64,000 nt of DNA from Corella eumyota (lineage: Eukaryota; Chordata; Ascidiacea; Phlebobranchia; Corellidae), in NCBI GenBank assembly GCA_963082875.1, contig OY720098.1:9300001-9364000 (forward strand). The letters run 5' to 3'. Below are positions 22,601 to 36,918 of the stretch, piece after piece. The position numbers and the translations under genes are program-made. A model generated the notes under the pieces. It saw only the letters and a list, made by a program, of their open reading frames with translations. It was not told the origin of the DNA and did not search any database. The number at the start of each line of letters is the position of its first letter. Within the stretch, counting starts at the first letter, position 1.

Positions 22601-25600
22601 CAATGGGTTTTGTTTAGGCAAGAGCCATAAACCATTGAATAATTTATCAACAAAAACGTTTAAAAAAAATTTACAAGTATTCTTTTTGTCTTTTAATTAA
22701 AAAAATTGTATTTAAGATGCCTAATAATTTATAAATACCAGTTACATAACTATTTAATTTACACTTTCACGAATTTTTGAACTTTTAACTTTTCATAAAA
22801 CAAGAAGTTATTTTCAGACATGTTTTTTTTGTATATTGCAGTTTTATAAATTTTATAACCGTTTGTGTGTAAAAAAACCCAAAAATAAAATTAAAAAGTT
22901 TGTTTTTTTACTAATTAAGAAGTTTAAATTTAAATCAGCATTTCAAAACAGTCACAATATACAAATTGACCTTTTCAAAACGACAAAAATGTTATTTTTT
23001 GCGGCAAGTGATTCACAGTCTGGCACTCACATTTTTTTAAATCATAAATTTCCCACCTTTTCAATTTGTTTTAGCGTTTTAAAACAGCCAAGCGACAAAA
23101 ACTGGAAAACCTATTAATTATTTAAACTCGTCTGCTCATTTTTTAGCAGGTTGACTGTGACGTCATCTTGGCGTGAAGTAACGTTCTCGGTATGACGCGA
23201 AGTTTGTTTATAATATTGTTTAGAACGGCAGTCAAGCGCTTTTTAAAAAATAACGATCTATAAATTTTTTTAAGAAAATGCTCTGTACCTATATAGTTTA
23301 TAAAACTAAAAGTGTACCAATTTCTTAGAAAAATTAGTTAATCGTACAGATCGTTTTCACTTTTGGACACAATAAATTAAAACTTACAAAACAAAACCAA
23401 AAGTCTTATTAGTCGATGTTAAATAAACCCCTAATAAAAGTTTAACCTTCTAATAAATTTAAAAGGAAAACAGGTTTTAAAACAGATAAATCACTGTCAA
23501 GTATAAAAAATACGTCAATAAAATCGATGCTAAGGAGGTCACCACGTCTGTTTTAAGAAAAATGTGGTTTTTAAACTAAATACAAGATTTCAAATTGAAA
23601 ATCACGTTGGCTAAACAACCCTTACTATTACAACACGTTTCTAACATACTTTATAAGCTTGTCAACCTGACTTTAAACTAACTTTCTATAATGTAGCCTT
23701 TTTACAACAATTTAAACTTTACGAAGTACTTTGTTTTGCTAAAAAGGGCATTCGTGTAGGTGTACCATTTTGGAACTGATAGATTACAAAAACATTATTA
23801 AAAACGCTAGTTAAGTACCAATAAAACAATAAAAAACCAATTTATTGCAATACCAACGCAGATTTTAAGATGTAGTACGTGTTTAGGGCCTAATAAACAC
23901 TCTAAACTTTGATAAACTTGCTAAATACTGCGAAACCAGATACAAATTTTACAGAATTTCTCTTTATTATCAAACCATGGTCAAGTAGAGTTGTTAAACT
24001 AGTCGATCAATGCGGCCTAGTTACTTGCATTAAATCTAGGACAAACCAATAAAAGAATTTAAACAAACCACAGAGAAAACTAAGCTAACTAGTTTAGTAA
24101 ACTTGACATTCTTAAACAACAGTCTTGATATTAGATTTAAAATATAAAAAGTTAAATACGAATTATCTATGAAACTACTAATTAAGTAAAATACCTAAAT
24201 TCCAAAAAAGCGTCTATTGACCAGCTAATAACTCGCTGACATTATACACATATATTTCGCAAAAATTACATGACAACAAATTGTCAACAAACACCCAAAA
24301 CTAGCTTAACGTAATGCAAAAACATAACCAACCAATACACTAATGATGAATAACGCTATGACGTCATAAGAGACAGGATAACACGTTATACCACGCAGCG
24401 GTAAAATATTTAAAAGCTGGTGCAAATTTGATGGCTGACTAATATGCCAAATCATGCCTAAAATGCGTATTTTTCAAACTAATATGTGTTACCGCAACAA
24501 AACACGAACATAACATTTAAACTAAAGGCAAAATGCGATATTTTAACGCGCTTTTATTACATTTTACTTTAAAGATCAATATTGTGCTTACTGTTAATTC
24601 CTATTTACTGTAATAATAAGCTGTGCAAATGCAGTAATGTCAGCAAAACCAAAACGGAAATTCGCTGTATTTAAAAAACAATAGTGCAACCTTAAATGAA
24701 TTTAAATAGCCTTCGACATTTCTATGTGGTATTGGCAATTTAATGTTTGATAGCAGTGTGCTGCTTTGCAAAATCTTAGAGGGTTAGAGTTCTTATGCCC
24801 TTTTCTAAAGAATTACAATAACTCAAATAGAACATTACTAATTGGAACTAAAAATTAGAACCTCACTAAGTAAGGTGCTTGCTTTGCAAAGATATCAAAA
24901 TAAACACTTGATAATAACTGACAAGCGAGTGCCAGCAGGTTGCTTATAAAGTATAGCCACGCCCTACCTTCTTCAATACATACCATACATACATGATAGC
25001 GCAGTGTCAACAACCTTAGAGCTAAAGTGCTGGTTGTTTAAACAAAGTTCAAATGTTAAAGACCAGCTCAAAAAAACAGTTGCGTCTATTTTTAGATTGT
25101 ACAATGGCGATATTAGGTAAAATATTTTTTGTTGTGCTACTTTTAAAACTATTTCAATAAAAAGCTCATGCAAATGCTAATACTTTTGGTATTTGCTAGT
25201 CAGCTAGTGGGTCATTTCAATTAACTTATTGAGGAAATTACACAATTGCAAATATCCTTCCTTTTACTTGTAGGCTACAACTAATCAACAAAGTTTCAGT
25301 CCTACACAATTCAATACACAAACTTATATACAAATTTGCTTTTCTTGCAAATTAAATTTATATTTATTTTATTACACCTTGCTTATTGAGTTACCATTTA
25401 CGTTAATAAGTTTGCCATAATTTGATACTAAAGACCCAGTCTTATAGAGTGTGAAATTCGCCTTATAACTGTTTTTGTAGACTATTTTAAAAACACTTTT
25501 CCGAACACTCTCTTTTTGGCAGTTATATCGACCAATTTTCGACGATTTGCTTGCATGAGTAACCGAGTGTTTTTTTGTTGGCAGACAAGGCGAGACGTAC

Positions 25601-28600
25601 AATAAATGAATTCCCAATACAGAATTGAAAGGATGTTTAGATGCCGCAAAATGCGACAAGGGGCCTAGACTAAACAAGTGACATTTTAACGGCTTTCAAT
25701 TATGCATGAGTCGGATTTTGTTTTAAAAAGGATTTAATCAATAAACAATCTGTTTCATTTCCACACGCCTTTTACTAATTGTGCGCTTTTTACATTTCTA
25801 AATATACAGCCTAAACGGGTCAACATAATTTAAAACAAATGCTACAAAAAGAAAACCGATTTAAATGCCAAATTTAGTGAATTTTGCCAATGAAAGAAAT
25901 AAAATATTGCTGTAAATTTAGCGAAGTTTTTAGTTTTCTTTAAAATAAAATCAAAATCAAAATCACTAAATCAAACATTATTTTTATCAGCTCAAGATTT
26001 ATAACTTAACAATTTAAGAACTTGGTAAGTTAATTATTAAGTTTTGATTTGTTGGTTTATTGCTGTAAATCTAAGCAAACAAAAGGTGATCTGTCAGTTT
26101 TTATCTACCAACCTTCTCAAAACGGAAAACGACGTTTACTTAACATTTTAATTTTAACATCTATGAAGGGAGAGTAAGAATTTTTACGACGGTTAAACAA
26201 AATATCCTTATTGTACTGGACTATAGTTTTAAAGTTACTATGAAATACTTATTGCTACAGTTTGTTAAATACTTTACTTAGGTGTTTATTCTATTTTAAC
26301 TGGTTTTAAAAGTAATTTTAATCAAAAAATTTAATATTTTTTGCAATTTCTGCATTTCTAGAATGAAACAAACGCCTGAACTTGCAAAATCACATTTGCA
26401 AAATAAAAAAAAATACAGAAGGAGTGAAATGTCCTTGTAGGTTTCTCACGTCCTTTAAGCGCAGCAATAAACATGTGTAAGAGCTACTTCCTTCCTGGAC
26501 AAGCTCGTCAAAGTGAAAACAACAAAACCTGATGTCAAATTTTACACCGACACAGCCTTACTGTGTTCCTCTAGCAAATATTGCTGATTCTACTTTAATA
26601 TTTTTATTTTAATTCGGTTTTTAATTGATGTGTTGAATTCAAACATAAGTTCTAATCTTTTGAGTACTGTTTAGCCAATTTGCTGATTTGCCATTACTAC
26701 TGTATTTCTATGTTTAGTCAATAGTCTAAATAATAATACCTATGTTTATATATAAGCTCTTCAAATTACCCAGACCTAACTGCCGAAAATTTTCTTTTTT
26801 AAATTTAAGTTATTTTAACCGTTGAACTAGGCAAAAGTCGACCATACAACTTACTGCATTTACGCTGCATGTATTTGTTCAACAAATTACTAACCTCTTT
26901 GTTTTGATTTTTTATGTAGCTAAACTGATGACTGTTTTCTAATATGTGACACTGATTATAATTGAATTTTAATAACCGACTAAATCATCAAATTACCAGG
27001 AAATTGATTATATGCTTAATAAGGTTAATGTCATTGAGGCTGCTGAGCAATAAAATAAACAACAAACGAATAAAAATATTCAAAATTATAAAAATCTTTT
27101 TTGATAATCTGTTTATAATTTTACATTCTATGACAAAATAAATATAAACTAAAATATTTTAAAACTGTATCTTTTTTCGGTCGTGTGCGCCAATTTTTAA
27201 TGAAATAATTAAATTTATTACATATTACTAACACATTCACTCGTTATTACTCATATAGAATACGAGTTATAAAATCGTTATCTATACAGTCAAGTGTTCA
27301 CTTGAGACATTGTAATAAAGGAGAAAAGGGTCTAATAAAAAACCTCTTATACACCGCGTTTTCTCATATAAGGTCATATGCACGAACGCGCCTAAAAATG
27401 ACGTCATTTTTATTATTATCAAAAAATAAATTGATTCAAGGTCCCGCGAGATTAAAAAATGTTGGTTTTTGGTGGGAAAGATAACTAAGGGGATTATGTT
27501 ACTAGCAAGTAAAACATGATGTTACGCTTATGGATTATGTTATGTATTTAACTAACTTTAAATTAAATCAAATTTTTAACTATTTAAAAATCTAAAAATT
27601 CTATAAATATATGCTACTATTGCAAATTATTATTTGACAAAAATGTTAACTATTGGTAAACTTATAAAACGTAATACTTTAAATAATTCATAATTTTTTT
27701 ATGGTGCACTGTCTGCAAAATACATTGCTTTAATTTTTTTATTGAAATTTCTAACTACAATAAACAAGATTGCACACTAAATATTTAAGTTTATATAAAA
27801 AATAAACAGATATGAATTTTACTCTGCAGCGCCAACTAACGGGCTAATATGATAAACCGCATAAATGTCGCGTTTTCTGACTTGTACTAAGATTGGGTTT
27901 TAATTGGTAAAAATTTATTCAAACTGACACAAAAAAATAACTAAATTGTGTCAGTCTAGTTAATAATCTTATTACCCATGTTCTATAACTAGAATGCCAA
28001 ATTTCGAATTAAATATTTTTCAACTTACTTTTTGAGATACGGTTCTTTGTACGGCAACTTTCTGCTCATTTTTATTTGACATTTCCTTAAATCTAAAACA
28101 TTAAAAAAATAAAAACGTTGGCATATTTAAATTTGACACAACATTATTTTTAATTAAAAATTTACAAAAAGGGATTTGACAATAAGCCAAAAGTTTAAAA
28201 CGCCAAAGCTTACCGTTGTAATTTATCTTTAACTGATTCTTCGCCAGTCATTTGGTCGTACAACGGTTCTGATGATTTGATTGTTTCAACTCTAGGAGTA
28301 TCTGTGAAAAAAAATATACAATTTAAGATGTTTTATTTTAAAAATTGACAGTAGTTAAATAAACCTCAAAATCAATTAGCAAATTACCATCATGATAGTT
28401 TTGTTTGTGCATATATTATAGTATGTACGTTTATAAAATAAATTAAAAATACAATTAGTAAAACATATATTTCAGTATAATTTTAAGCATAAGTCAAGTA
28501 ACACTATGTATAGATTCCCCTGCAAATTGATTATAATATTATTGTTTTCTCGGGTGTGATCAAAACTTACTTAAGTTCGAATCCAAGGTGAAATATAATT

Positions 28601-31600
28601 CCAATTTAGACCGATGAGATAAATATATCTTCATTTTAGTGGGCGTCATTTTTAAACACAAAACTTATCCAAAAAAATAAAGAAAAAGCCTATTTTACTG
28701 TAAAAACAAACTTTCAAATAATATTTCCTTACTAACCTTGAGACTCGTTACTAATTTCACTAAATTTCCTTTCCTTGATCGGCGTAGTCACTTGTACCGG
28801 TTTAGCCGCCTTTAAAACACAAATAAAATGACGCTTATTTATTTGTTACAGTTTAGTATACAACCCCGTTGCGAAAGGTCATCGGCACAATGCCTTTATT
28901 AACTTGAAACAATAAGAGGGCTTGTTTGATGTCAGACACCCTATTGTTGTGTCATAATAGGACAATACTACGAAGCTATTTAAAACGCGTATAGGGTCAA
29001 TTACTAGAGTGAATAAATACGTTGACATGTTGTAAAAATATGATAAAAAATTCGTGCAATTTTGTAATATATAAAAGAAAAAAAATTCATAAAAAATTAT
29101 TATTTTTTTTAAATCAGAGGTTTTTGGTTCGATTACGATTGTTTACTTGATAAATTTTTTCTCCCAAATTTAAAAAATTATTTTTTTAAGAAAAGTTTTA
29201 ACCTGTTTAGCTCCAAAACTCGATCTTCGTGGAGTTGAATTATTGGAATTAGATTCAAACTTCTTCTTTAATTCTTTAAGTTCCACACTAAAATGTTCTT
29301 CTTCTTCCATTTGACCAGGACGCACAACCTCCGGACTTACCGAAGATTCTCCAGATGCTCCTTGAGTAGAAGTTTGTAATCTACAAAAAATTTTATAAAT
29401 GTTATATTTTTTACAAAAAAAAAAAATATTTATAAATGTTATATATATTTTTTAGAAATTTTTTTAAAAAGGGTTTTCTTTTAGAAATTTTAGGCATCCA
29501 TTACAGCCTAAATATAAAATCATTTTAATATCACCAACTTGAATTTGAGCTATCAGAGCAGTTTGAAATATTATAGAAAAGATACATTATATTGACAGTT
29601 TATTACTCTATTAGTCATTTTGTGGGTTATCAATAGTAACCACTTGCACTTAAAAACACTCAGATATGTCAGCAAAGAATTTCAACTTGAAAGATAATGT
29701 ATTTGAATGTTGCCTGAATTTTAACAATGTTCAAAATTATTTGACAATTTTTTTGACTTACTCTTGCTTTACTTTTCTTGCTTGTTGATTGGTTGCTGGT
29801 GACACCAAGTGTTCATCTTTATTTTTTTCAAACTGGGATTTAATCGAGGATAAGTCAACAGATAATGTCGATATCTCTACAGGTTTATGTTCGGTTGTGT
29901 CGGGATGTTTTTTGCGTTCCTGTTCATCCTGAAATCTATTAAAAAAAATCAAGATAAGGTAATGGCAGCTAAAGGACTAAAATAATAAGAAAATTTAATC
30001 AACTTGTTCAAAACTTTTATAGTTATTACCCTTGAATCAACCCTTAGAAAAACACTATAAGTAAATAAATAAAAACCACTAATACCATATATGGCTTGAC
30101 AGAATAACCATATATGGTTAATAAAAGAACCACAAAATCATAAAGGTAATATCATAATAAGGTAACACACCAAACCAAATATGAATGCTTAAATTTTACC
30201 GGTGACATTATGACATTACACTAGAACAGTTAAAGTTAATGGTTAACTTAACAAAGAGAGTGGCACTACAGAAAACCAAATAAACAGCACCGTGCCCATA
30301 TTTGCAATTGTCTTAGTATATATATATATGTAATGTGTAAATAACAGGTTTAAAGTGGAATTACTAAAGTGTCATAATAGTAATGGACAAATTAGTACTT
30401 CTAATACCACCACCAAATTATAATTAAACCCCTTGTTGCTAATTGTTAGTTTTGGTGCACAAAGTTAATACACATGCGTGTTAATGATACTTAAATTAGT
30501 GCAACTTTAAAGCATGCTTTGAGTAAAATTAAGACACCAAATTTTAAAAATATATTATAATATATTATGTGATATATTAAAGCAGTTTTGGTTCTAATGC
30601 CATAACGAAAGTTCATTTTTTCATGACAACTATTTTTTAAAGGTTTGTTTACTTAAATGCATTGGCTTTAACAATTGCAATAACTTTTTTATGTCAAAAA
30701 GTCAAATAAAAAATATTACATTACAATTTATATTTTTTAAACCTTATTTTTTTGCCGGTTTTCCTCACTGGATAGTCTCCGTTAGTCTGTTTGTTAAAAC
30801 GTACTCTAAAAAAATTTGTTAGAAAACATCATGCTTTTACATGCTAAATTGTTAGTGTAAGCAACATGCATAAACAGTAGGTTAAAAATTATTATAAAAA
30901 TCTTAAAAAAAAAATAAATTTTTAAAAAAAGTTAAAAAAAATTATATTTAAAAAAAATAAAAATATCACCACATAATTACAACAATAAATACATTTTAGT
31001 TTACTATAAAATCCCACTTCACATATTTTCAAATTAAATTTTTTTTAATAAAGTTGAGTGGTTAGAATTGCTACTTAAATGTTAAATTGTATTATCACAT
31101 GTGTGTAGAATTATTAAGTGGTTAGCTATTAAAAATTAATGCTTTAATGATTAATGCATAAACAAATTCAACATAACCTTGGTATAAAGTCTACTTTGCA
31201 AAAAAAAATAATTGAAAAATACTGAAATATTGATGACAACATAGTTTCATCATTTTCTTAATTTTAAAACTGAATATTAAATTTCAGAGTGGAAAGTTAA
31301 TTAAGTTTGAATCGAAATTTATATTGTTTAGATATTATTTAAATAAAAAATAAATTTTGTTCTTACATTTTAGGAAATTAGAATTTTTTTATTAATTTGA
31401 AGAATATAAAACATTTTTACATGTTACACTTACTTATTAACATGTTCTTTTATTGAGGATTTAGAAATTGGTGATTTTGGTGATTTTGGCCGCTGGTAAT
31501 TGGTCGACTAAATAAAACAAAAATTAAATATTTTTAATTTTTTTGATTTTAAGCAATATGTAATACCACTTTAAATGTAATACATAATTTTAAATATGAT

Positions 31601-34600
31601 ACACAAAGATACTCTAAAAGCTAAACTATTTTACAACAAAAATGCTTGCACAGTATATACACTGATGTTTACAAAACAGAAACTATTTGCACGCCTTAAT
31701 GAACTTTTAAAATAACAACAATATGAACAGTGACATAGCAAAATTTTAAAAGAATTGACAAAAATCATGTTAAATTTAAAATACCAAAAAATATGTTTAT
31801 TAAATTCTCAGCATATTTGTACAGTTAATGTCTTAATCTTCAAGAAACTATGCTATTGTTTTTTAACTATGATTTACTCAAATACAAAAACAACATCAAT
31901 TTTAAATGAAGCAAACACACTTAAGATGCTGTGTCATCTCACCAAAAATACATAATGTGTTGAGACTTTCGTGTTCTCAAATCTCGCTCGCAAGCGTCGC
32001 AATTTGTTTCCACGAATAAAAACCCGGCGCATTATGTTATCACGATTATTCATCTCAAAAAGCTAATCCAAGTGCAAGTTAACAAAAGTTTATTTAAAGT
32101 TAAGTTACAAAGTTTTATATGTTCTTTTTTTTTATTAATTTGCACTTGTAAATGATATTAGTTGTAAAAAGAGTTGTTAAAACTTAATAGAAAAACTTTA
32201 AAACCCCTCTGTACCGAATTTTTTTTTAAAATTTGTATTAATATAGTATTTGATTAATTAGTGCAAGCTTTTATGATTTTCTAATTAAATTTTACCTTAA
32301 ATCAAATAAGGTTTAAATAAAAAAAAGAATCTGTCTAACTAAAAAAATCTGTCAAATTAAAAAAAAATTAAGTATCTGTTTTTGACACCTAATTAGCAAA
32401 TTTAAAATACAGTGATCTATATTCTAATTAAACTGATTGATTGAGAAAATATTGATGTTGGGAAGTCATCTTATACCAGTGTCGTGAGCATGACAATTTG
32501 AATTAACTTCCTTTTAAATTCAGACTATTTTTAAGACAAGCAAAAATATGTATGCCATAACATTTAAATCACAAGTTGTATGTTAATATAAAAAAAGCAA
32601 TAGACTTGCAAAACTATATTAGAATTCCTTTTTTAAATCTCAAAAAAAACTTAATAATTTTTGCATTGCCTTTAAATATTATTTAGCTTATTAGCACTTT
32701 TTTATTAACATCCTGAATTTTATTTTTTAACAAAATTTTTTAAACTTTATTAGCAAACTAACCTTTGCAGCTGACTCAAATTTTTCTTTTAAAGCTCCAA
32801 GTTCAACTGAATATTCTTCTTCTTCTATTTCTTCACGATTTACAACAACTAAAAACAAATAAGACATTAATGCTTATAAATTTTGCCATTTTAAAACTGT
32901 GAAAATAGGTCTCAGGGTACCATCATACCATGTACAGTTATTTTTTCCTAAATTTAAAGCAAAAAAAAAATTGACATTTATTTTTGCTAAGTACAATAAC
33001 ACAAAACCAGATTAAAAGAAAGTGAATATTATTAAATTAGTAATTATTTAAGAAAATATAAAAACATCCTAAGTAATGGACACTTAGGTAAAAATAAACC
33101 AATGTGATAGTAATTATTATTTTAGTTTCTTTTTTTTGTTTTTTCATTTGTTTAATAATATTTTTTTATATTTTATAAAGTTAAAAAATACCAGGTGCGA
33201 CACCATTAGTCGGTTTAGTTTCTGTTTGTGCGCGGGTCACTGCCGGGGCTCTTTGTGCTGGGGATGGGGGTGTAGTGGAATTGGGGGTTTCCCATTGGGA
33301 CTTCATTGACTTTATGCTCGGAAGTTCATAATCCTCAACAACCTTAAAAAATAATTTTTTTCAAATTTTAGTCTTTTTTTATTAAAATATTGAATGCATT
33401 TAAAATTAAAGACTTGTAACTTCCCATTCTTAATGAATATTGAATTAAATTTTGCCACCTTTAAAAGGAAATGTGTAAAAATAAGACAAGAATGAAATGT
33501 TAAAGTTTTTGGGCTATACTGAATAGAAAAATAAACTCAAAAATTAGGTAAAATTAAATAGCTCCAAATTTAGTCACACTGTGCTGCATAATAACATTTG
33601 TTTATCTAACAAACAGAAAACAAGTCAAACAAAAATGACGTTGACAAATAAGCATTAAACAAACACATTTCGTATAAAAGCAAACTGCACTATAACATTT
33701 TTTTAGCAAAGCATCATTATCACATATTTTTTTAATTAGGTGTAAAATATGTTATTGGAATATGTGTTGCTTATAATTTGTGTTAAACAATTATACCAAT
33801 AAAAATGCCTTATATTTATTGTTTTTACCCAATAATACATTAAACAATAAATAAAACTAATAATTTTATATAAAAAATAACAACCCTGCCATGAAGTAAA
33901 ATTGGCTAAAAAAAATATTTTTTTTATTGATTTATTATGGTTAGCAAACGAAATTGGATAAATTTCATTTTAAAGAATTGTTCCGAATTACAGTTAATTT
34001 TTAGTAAGCGTATTACAGGTTTCATTTAAAAAGAGAAACACAATGCAAAACACAACAGTGCACATTACTTAATCCTGTAAATAATTAAATTTACTAAAAT
34101 AGCGTAAGGGCCCTTACACAAGTTTTAACTAGCATGACGTAACTTAATAGGGTGGCAAAAACGTGAGAACTGAAATATTTCATGTAAAACTTGGCCGCTG
34201 GAAACACTAATAAAATGTAAGCAGTCTGCGTTCACTTAAAAAGCATACATAGACTGTATAATTAATGAAATATAAAAATTAATATAAAATTGGTAAAAGT
34301 CCATGTCTGTCAAAACAGAACAATTAAAAATGACGTCACGCGTCCCTTAAGTGACGTCATACACACTTAAACATGGTCTGAAAGTGAAGTCTATCTAAAA
34401 TGACATCATACACTATTTTTACATTTAAACCTCGAAATTTAATTGTTTTTACATAATAGAAAAATAGTCCATATTTTAATTGCAGTTTAAAAGTAATATT
34501 TTTTATTAGATAATTGAACTTTACGTGGATATTTAGCGTTGATTTATTATAGGGCGTTTACGATATCGCGTTATTTGCTTTAAGGGATTCACTTTAAATA

Positions 34601-36918
34601 AACGATATAAAATTCCTTCATATATTTCCTAGTTCAAATATAATATCCACGGGGATTTAAAAATTCCGAATCAGTAATATACAATAAGCGCTTTAACGTT
34701 AGTAATACAGTTGTTATACTTATAATCTTACTAAGAAACAGCAGTTAAAACTAATACGGGGTTTTTATACATACAAAAAAATTAGCATGCCGTTTTTTAT
34801 CACTATTTTAAAAGAGGTTTTTTAAATCTATTTTTTATTATTTTATGTAAGGAATTTTTGCGTAGTTTTCGATCGGCCTGTTTTCGAGCCGGTAAGAATA
34901 TAATGAACATGTTTTTGACCGTGACGTCATTTCACAGTTGAATAACTACTGGGTATGTCAAGGTGCTTGAAAATATTGCTTCCATAATATTATAAAAAAT
35001 TCATTCACAAGTTTTGAACATTTTTGAAAATATTCATATATCAATTTTTTCGTACAGGGATTTCTTATTTTCGTACAAAAAATCTCATAAATTAAAAATT
35101 TAACAGAATTTTCGTTTTTTTAAATAAATTTAAATTTTAAAATACGAATTAAAATATTTTATTTAAACACAATGCTTTACAAAAGTTTAATTTATCCGTT
35201 TAAAGCAATAAGGAAACAATTAAACATTATATCGTTGTCTGTATTGTGAAAATATTATTTCGTTTCGTGAATGTTGTTTATCTTTCGCTATTGAACAATT
35301 ATATCATTGTGTATCCCATAATTTGAGTATTGTAAGTACCGTAAATCAGTATGTGCGCAAAAATGCAAAAAGTTTTGGCGAAAATTACATGTTTAAAGAA
35401 AATAATAAGGTGCGTTCATAAAAAACTTTTTATTTTTTATTTTTTCTTTTTTTTCTAATATCGCCTAATATCGAAGCTAATAATTCAAAGACCAAATTTT
35501 AATTTGGCTTGTTAAAATTCCATACCAATTACTTCATATCACACTTACTTTAATTTAGGCTTTTAACAAGGCCTACAAAACCACATAAGATATTTGTGTT
35601 AAAAAAAAACAAGCAAAATACGTAGCCGTGGGCATAAGATAATAAAGTATGATAAAAAAATCAGAGATAAAATGCTTTTAATTTTTTAACGCATGCAATT
35701 TTATTTAACGTTAAAGAAACACAAAATAAAAATCCAGATTTTGATATATAAAGTTTAAATTTTTACAACGGAAAACGGTAGATTCGCATTAACTGCAATT
35801 CTATTTTATAGATATTGGCGAGTAATATACAAGTTAAAAACAAACCTTTTAAAAAAAATACCTAATTACCAACTACATTAATATTTTTAAAAGTTCATTA
35901 TTGACTTTTATGTGTACTTTATTAATGTATTAATTTCCAATAAACTACGCAAAATATCGTAGCGAAATTACGAAATTAATCGCAATATAAAAATCGAACC
36001 GATCAATTGCTGTTTTAATAACTAACTATACAACATACAATAAACAGCCGCCGTTAAAAGTTAATTTACTTGTGTATTGATTTAATAGCGCATAATGATA
36101 ATCGATCAGTAAAATCGGTCGACCGTTATTGGCGAGTAGTTGTAATTGATTGCAGATTATTACTAGTAAAACGCCCCAAAGCGATAGTGTATAATGGACT
36201 GTTATATTGCGATGGCAATTTAAAACAATAACAAAAATAATTGGAAATTGATTTTGCATGCCAATTTAGAACTGAAATACATTAACTTCATTTGGTTAAA
36301 AAAATTTAAAAATATTTTAACCAATAACAAAAAATTATAAAAATTATATATATTTGAAAATTTTTTTTTAAATAATAATTTTTTTTCAATTTTTTAAATA
36401 TATAGAAATTAAATATACCTGGTCGTCTGAGCGTATTATGTCAGATGGTGGCACATCATTATGCGGCACTTCCTTGCTTGTTTGATTTTTTGAAACTGGT
36501 GATTTAGGAATAAGGTAATCCAAAGAACCCAAGTCTGCTTTGGAACTCCATAACTGACGTGTCCTAATCAAATAATTAAAAATAAAAAACAAGGCCTACA
36601 GACTAACAAATTATAATTCACAGTGGAAATATTTATTAAGATATATATTAAAAAAGTTTTTTATTTAAAAAATAATTTACAAATTTATGGTTATAGCCTA
36701 TATGTTTATAAGGTCCAAAGATACATAAGTTTGTTATATTACTATACTTGACATCTAATATGTTTAATAATAATTTAAGCGTTTTTTGCTAATTTGCAAA
36801 ACCACAACCACAATTTACTATTGATATAATATAAGGAAGTGAATTTTAAAATAACTTTTTACTTGTTTAAGTTGTCCAAAATACTTTCAGGTTCGTTATC
36901 GGAGTCAATTGAAGCCAT
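16645..36918 (-). CDS. Large acidic repeat protein with nine degenerate VRPxxxGT...LKxxFE modules and a DPF-rich tail, 1110 aa
   Basis: Coding exons from the start: 36863-36918, 36419-36563, 33192-33342, 32763-32848, 31434-31507, 30743-30805, 29762-29935, 29203-29380, 28737-28809, 28214-28301, 28029-28092, 20335-20935, 19632-19709, 18800-18954, 18571-18674, 18387-18497, 18091-18226, 17765-17893, 17579-17690, 17444-17481, 16645-17361. All 21 join in phase. A module recurs about nine times: VVRPPPAGT-type head, acidic linker, YxVEL, then LKxxFE or MKSMWE. Examples are IVRPPPAGTKETADYVP with MKSMWESP, and YSVELGALKEKFESAAK. Exon 12 adds a Ser/Arg-rich stretch. The last exon is acidic and ends with NDPFLDL, GDPFDIFG, VDPFDIFA and KDPFDLFS, the type of motif bound by the AP-2 appendage. 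The MKSMWE motif resembles caldesmon's IKSMWEKG. I do not recognise a clear ortholog. Two intronic CArG boxes hint at SRF control. No signal peptide or membrane segment is seen, so it is probably cytoplasmic. Confidence 0.75.
20936..28028 (-). other. Intron 11 of the repeat-protein gene (about 7.1 kb), with promoter-like islands
   Basis: This is the longest intron of the window; no exon is recognised inside. It splits the gene into an upstream part (exons 1-11) and a downstream part (exons 12-21). Two GC-richer islands stand out. One at about 21830-21960 has TGACGTCA (21879-21886) and TCACGTGA just after. The other, at about 23130-23220, has TGACGTCA (23158-23165). Further TGACGTCA sites are at 24359 and 27399. 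These could be enhancers or an internal promoter for a short isoform; that is inference. Confidence 0.45.
30085..30117. promoter_or_regulatory. Two perfect CArG boxes (SRF sites) 23 bp apart in intron 6
   Basis: CCATATATGG occurs at 30085-30094 and again at 30108-30117. This is a perfect match to the serum response factor consensus CC(A/T)6GG. Paired CArG boxes in promoters or introns are typical of muscle and actin-cytoskeleton genes. The spacing is about two helical turns. SRF binding here is inference. Confidence 0.55.
33343..36418 (-). other. Intron 2 of the repeat-protein gene (about 3.1 kb)
   Basis: No exon is recognised. Two TGACGTCA palindromes lie 21 bp apart (34331-34338 and 34352-34359), and a third is at 34922-34929. 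The open frame at 36026-36259 has no splice or coding support. The rest is A+T-rich unique-looking sequence. Confidence 0.4.

Noticed and set aside
22836-23117. 93-codon plus-strand open frame inside intron 11
   Set aside because: It is lysine/phenylalanine-rich as expected from A+T-rich DNA read at random, with no recognisable domain.
25372-25677. 101-codon open frame on the minus strand inside intron 11
   Set aside because: No splice sites, family match or promoter context were seen, and its composition is like the intron around it.
28545-28590. B-box-like GTTCGAATCC in intron 9 of the repeat-protein gene
   Set aside because: No D-arm or anticodon arm was found at the right distance, so it is not called as a tRNA.
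30313-30335. Short TA dinucleotide run
   Set aside because: Ordinary microsatellite-like sequence in A+T-rich DNA, with no further structure.
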